From: G020354085 sp964629975
GTDB taxonomy: Bacteria; Pseudomonadota; Gammaproteobacteria; Acidiferrobacterales; Sulfurifustaceae
Reading direction: 5' to 3'
DNA length: 10,374 nt
Assembly (NCBI GenBank): GCA_964629975.1
Contig: CAZVUN010000107.1
Location: 1-10,374, forward strand
A model generated the notes under the pieces. The model searched no databases. It was not told the origin of the DNA and saw only the letters and a program-made list of their open reading frames with translations. Of this stretch, positions 10,317-10,374 are shown piece after piece (positions within the stretch are counted from its first letter, which is position 1; each line of letters begins with the position of its first letter). A program made the position numbers and the translations under genes.

Positions 10317-10374
10317 CGGCAGCGGGTGAAGCGGGGGCGGTGATAGGCGGCCAAGTGGCCGCGTAGCTCCGCGG

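Noticed and set aside
10314..10367. Start of an integrase gene on the + strand at the right edge
   Set aside because: The only ATG frame there (from 10313) stops after 17 codons at a TAG near 10364 and shows no tyrosine-recombinase sequence.

Overview
The window is GC-rich (roughly 70% by eye) and densely coded, and its first 9.6 kb reads as ordinary chromosome of a proteobacterium. A full-length bacterial Lhr helicase, a PTS-type enzyme I domain and a chromosomal-integron-like end fit a high-GC gammaproteobacterium. That placement is inference; no rRNA or marker gene is present.

Layout. Positions 1-1083 (+) hold the C-terminal PEP-binding barrel of an enzyme I-like protein, cut by the window edge, and a 66-residue unknown protein. 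Positions 1268-2485 (+) encode a GT4 glycosyltransferase. Positions 2600-4502 (+) form a tightly overlapped unit: a short signal-peptide-like leader ORF, a FecCD-type permease and its ABC ATPase. This is an iron-siderophore or cobalamin importer without its binding protein. Positions 4526-9564 (-) hold lhr followed 14 bases later by a small SAM-dependent methyltransferase, probably one transcript, converging on the transporter.

The most notable part is the right end. At 9665-9760 there is a structure with all the hallmarks of an integron attC site: outer core boxes GCTTAAC and GTTAGAC, paired inner arms with unpaired bases on one arm only, and a central 9-bp hairpin. It lies at the 3' end of a minus-strand gene (9755-10210) whose TAA stop sits inside the core box. 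A matching core box (GTTAGAC on the minus strand, 10225-10231) lies 14 bases before that gene's ATG. The two ends define a 560-bp gene cassette of clearly lower GC (about half) than its surroundings. Its product looks like a small PUA/EVE-like domain protein. A second, more degenerate attC-like fold at 10225-10316 suggests that another cassette precedes it. The array would then end about 100 bp before the lhr start codon. No integrase gene is in the window; by analogy it would lie to the right.
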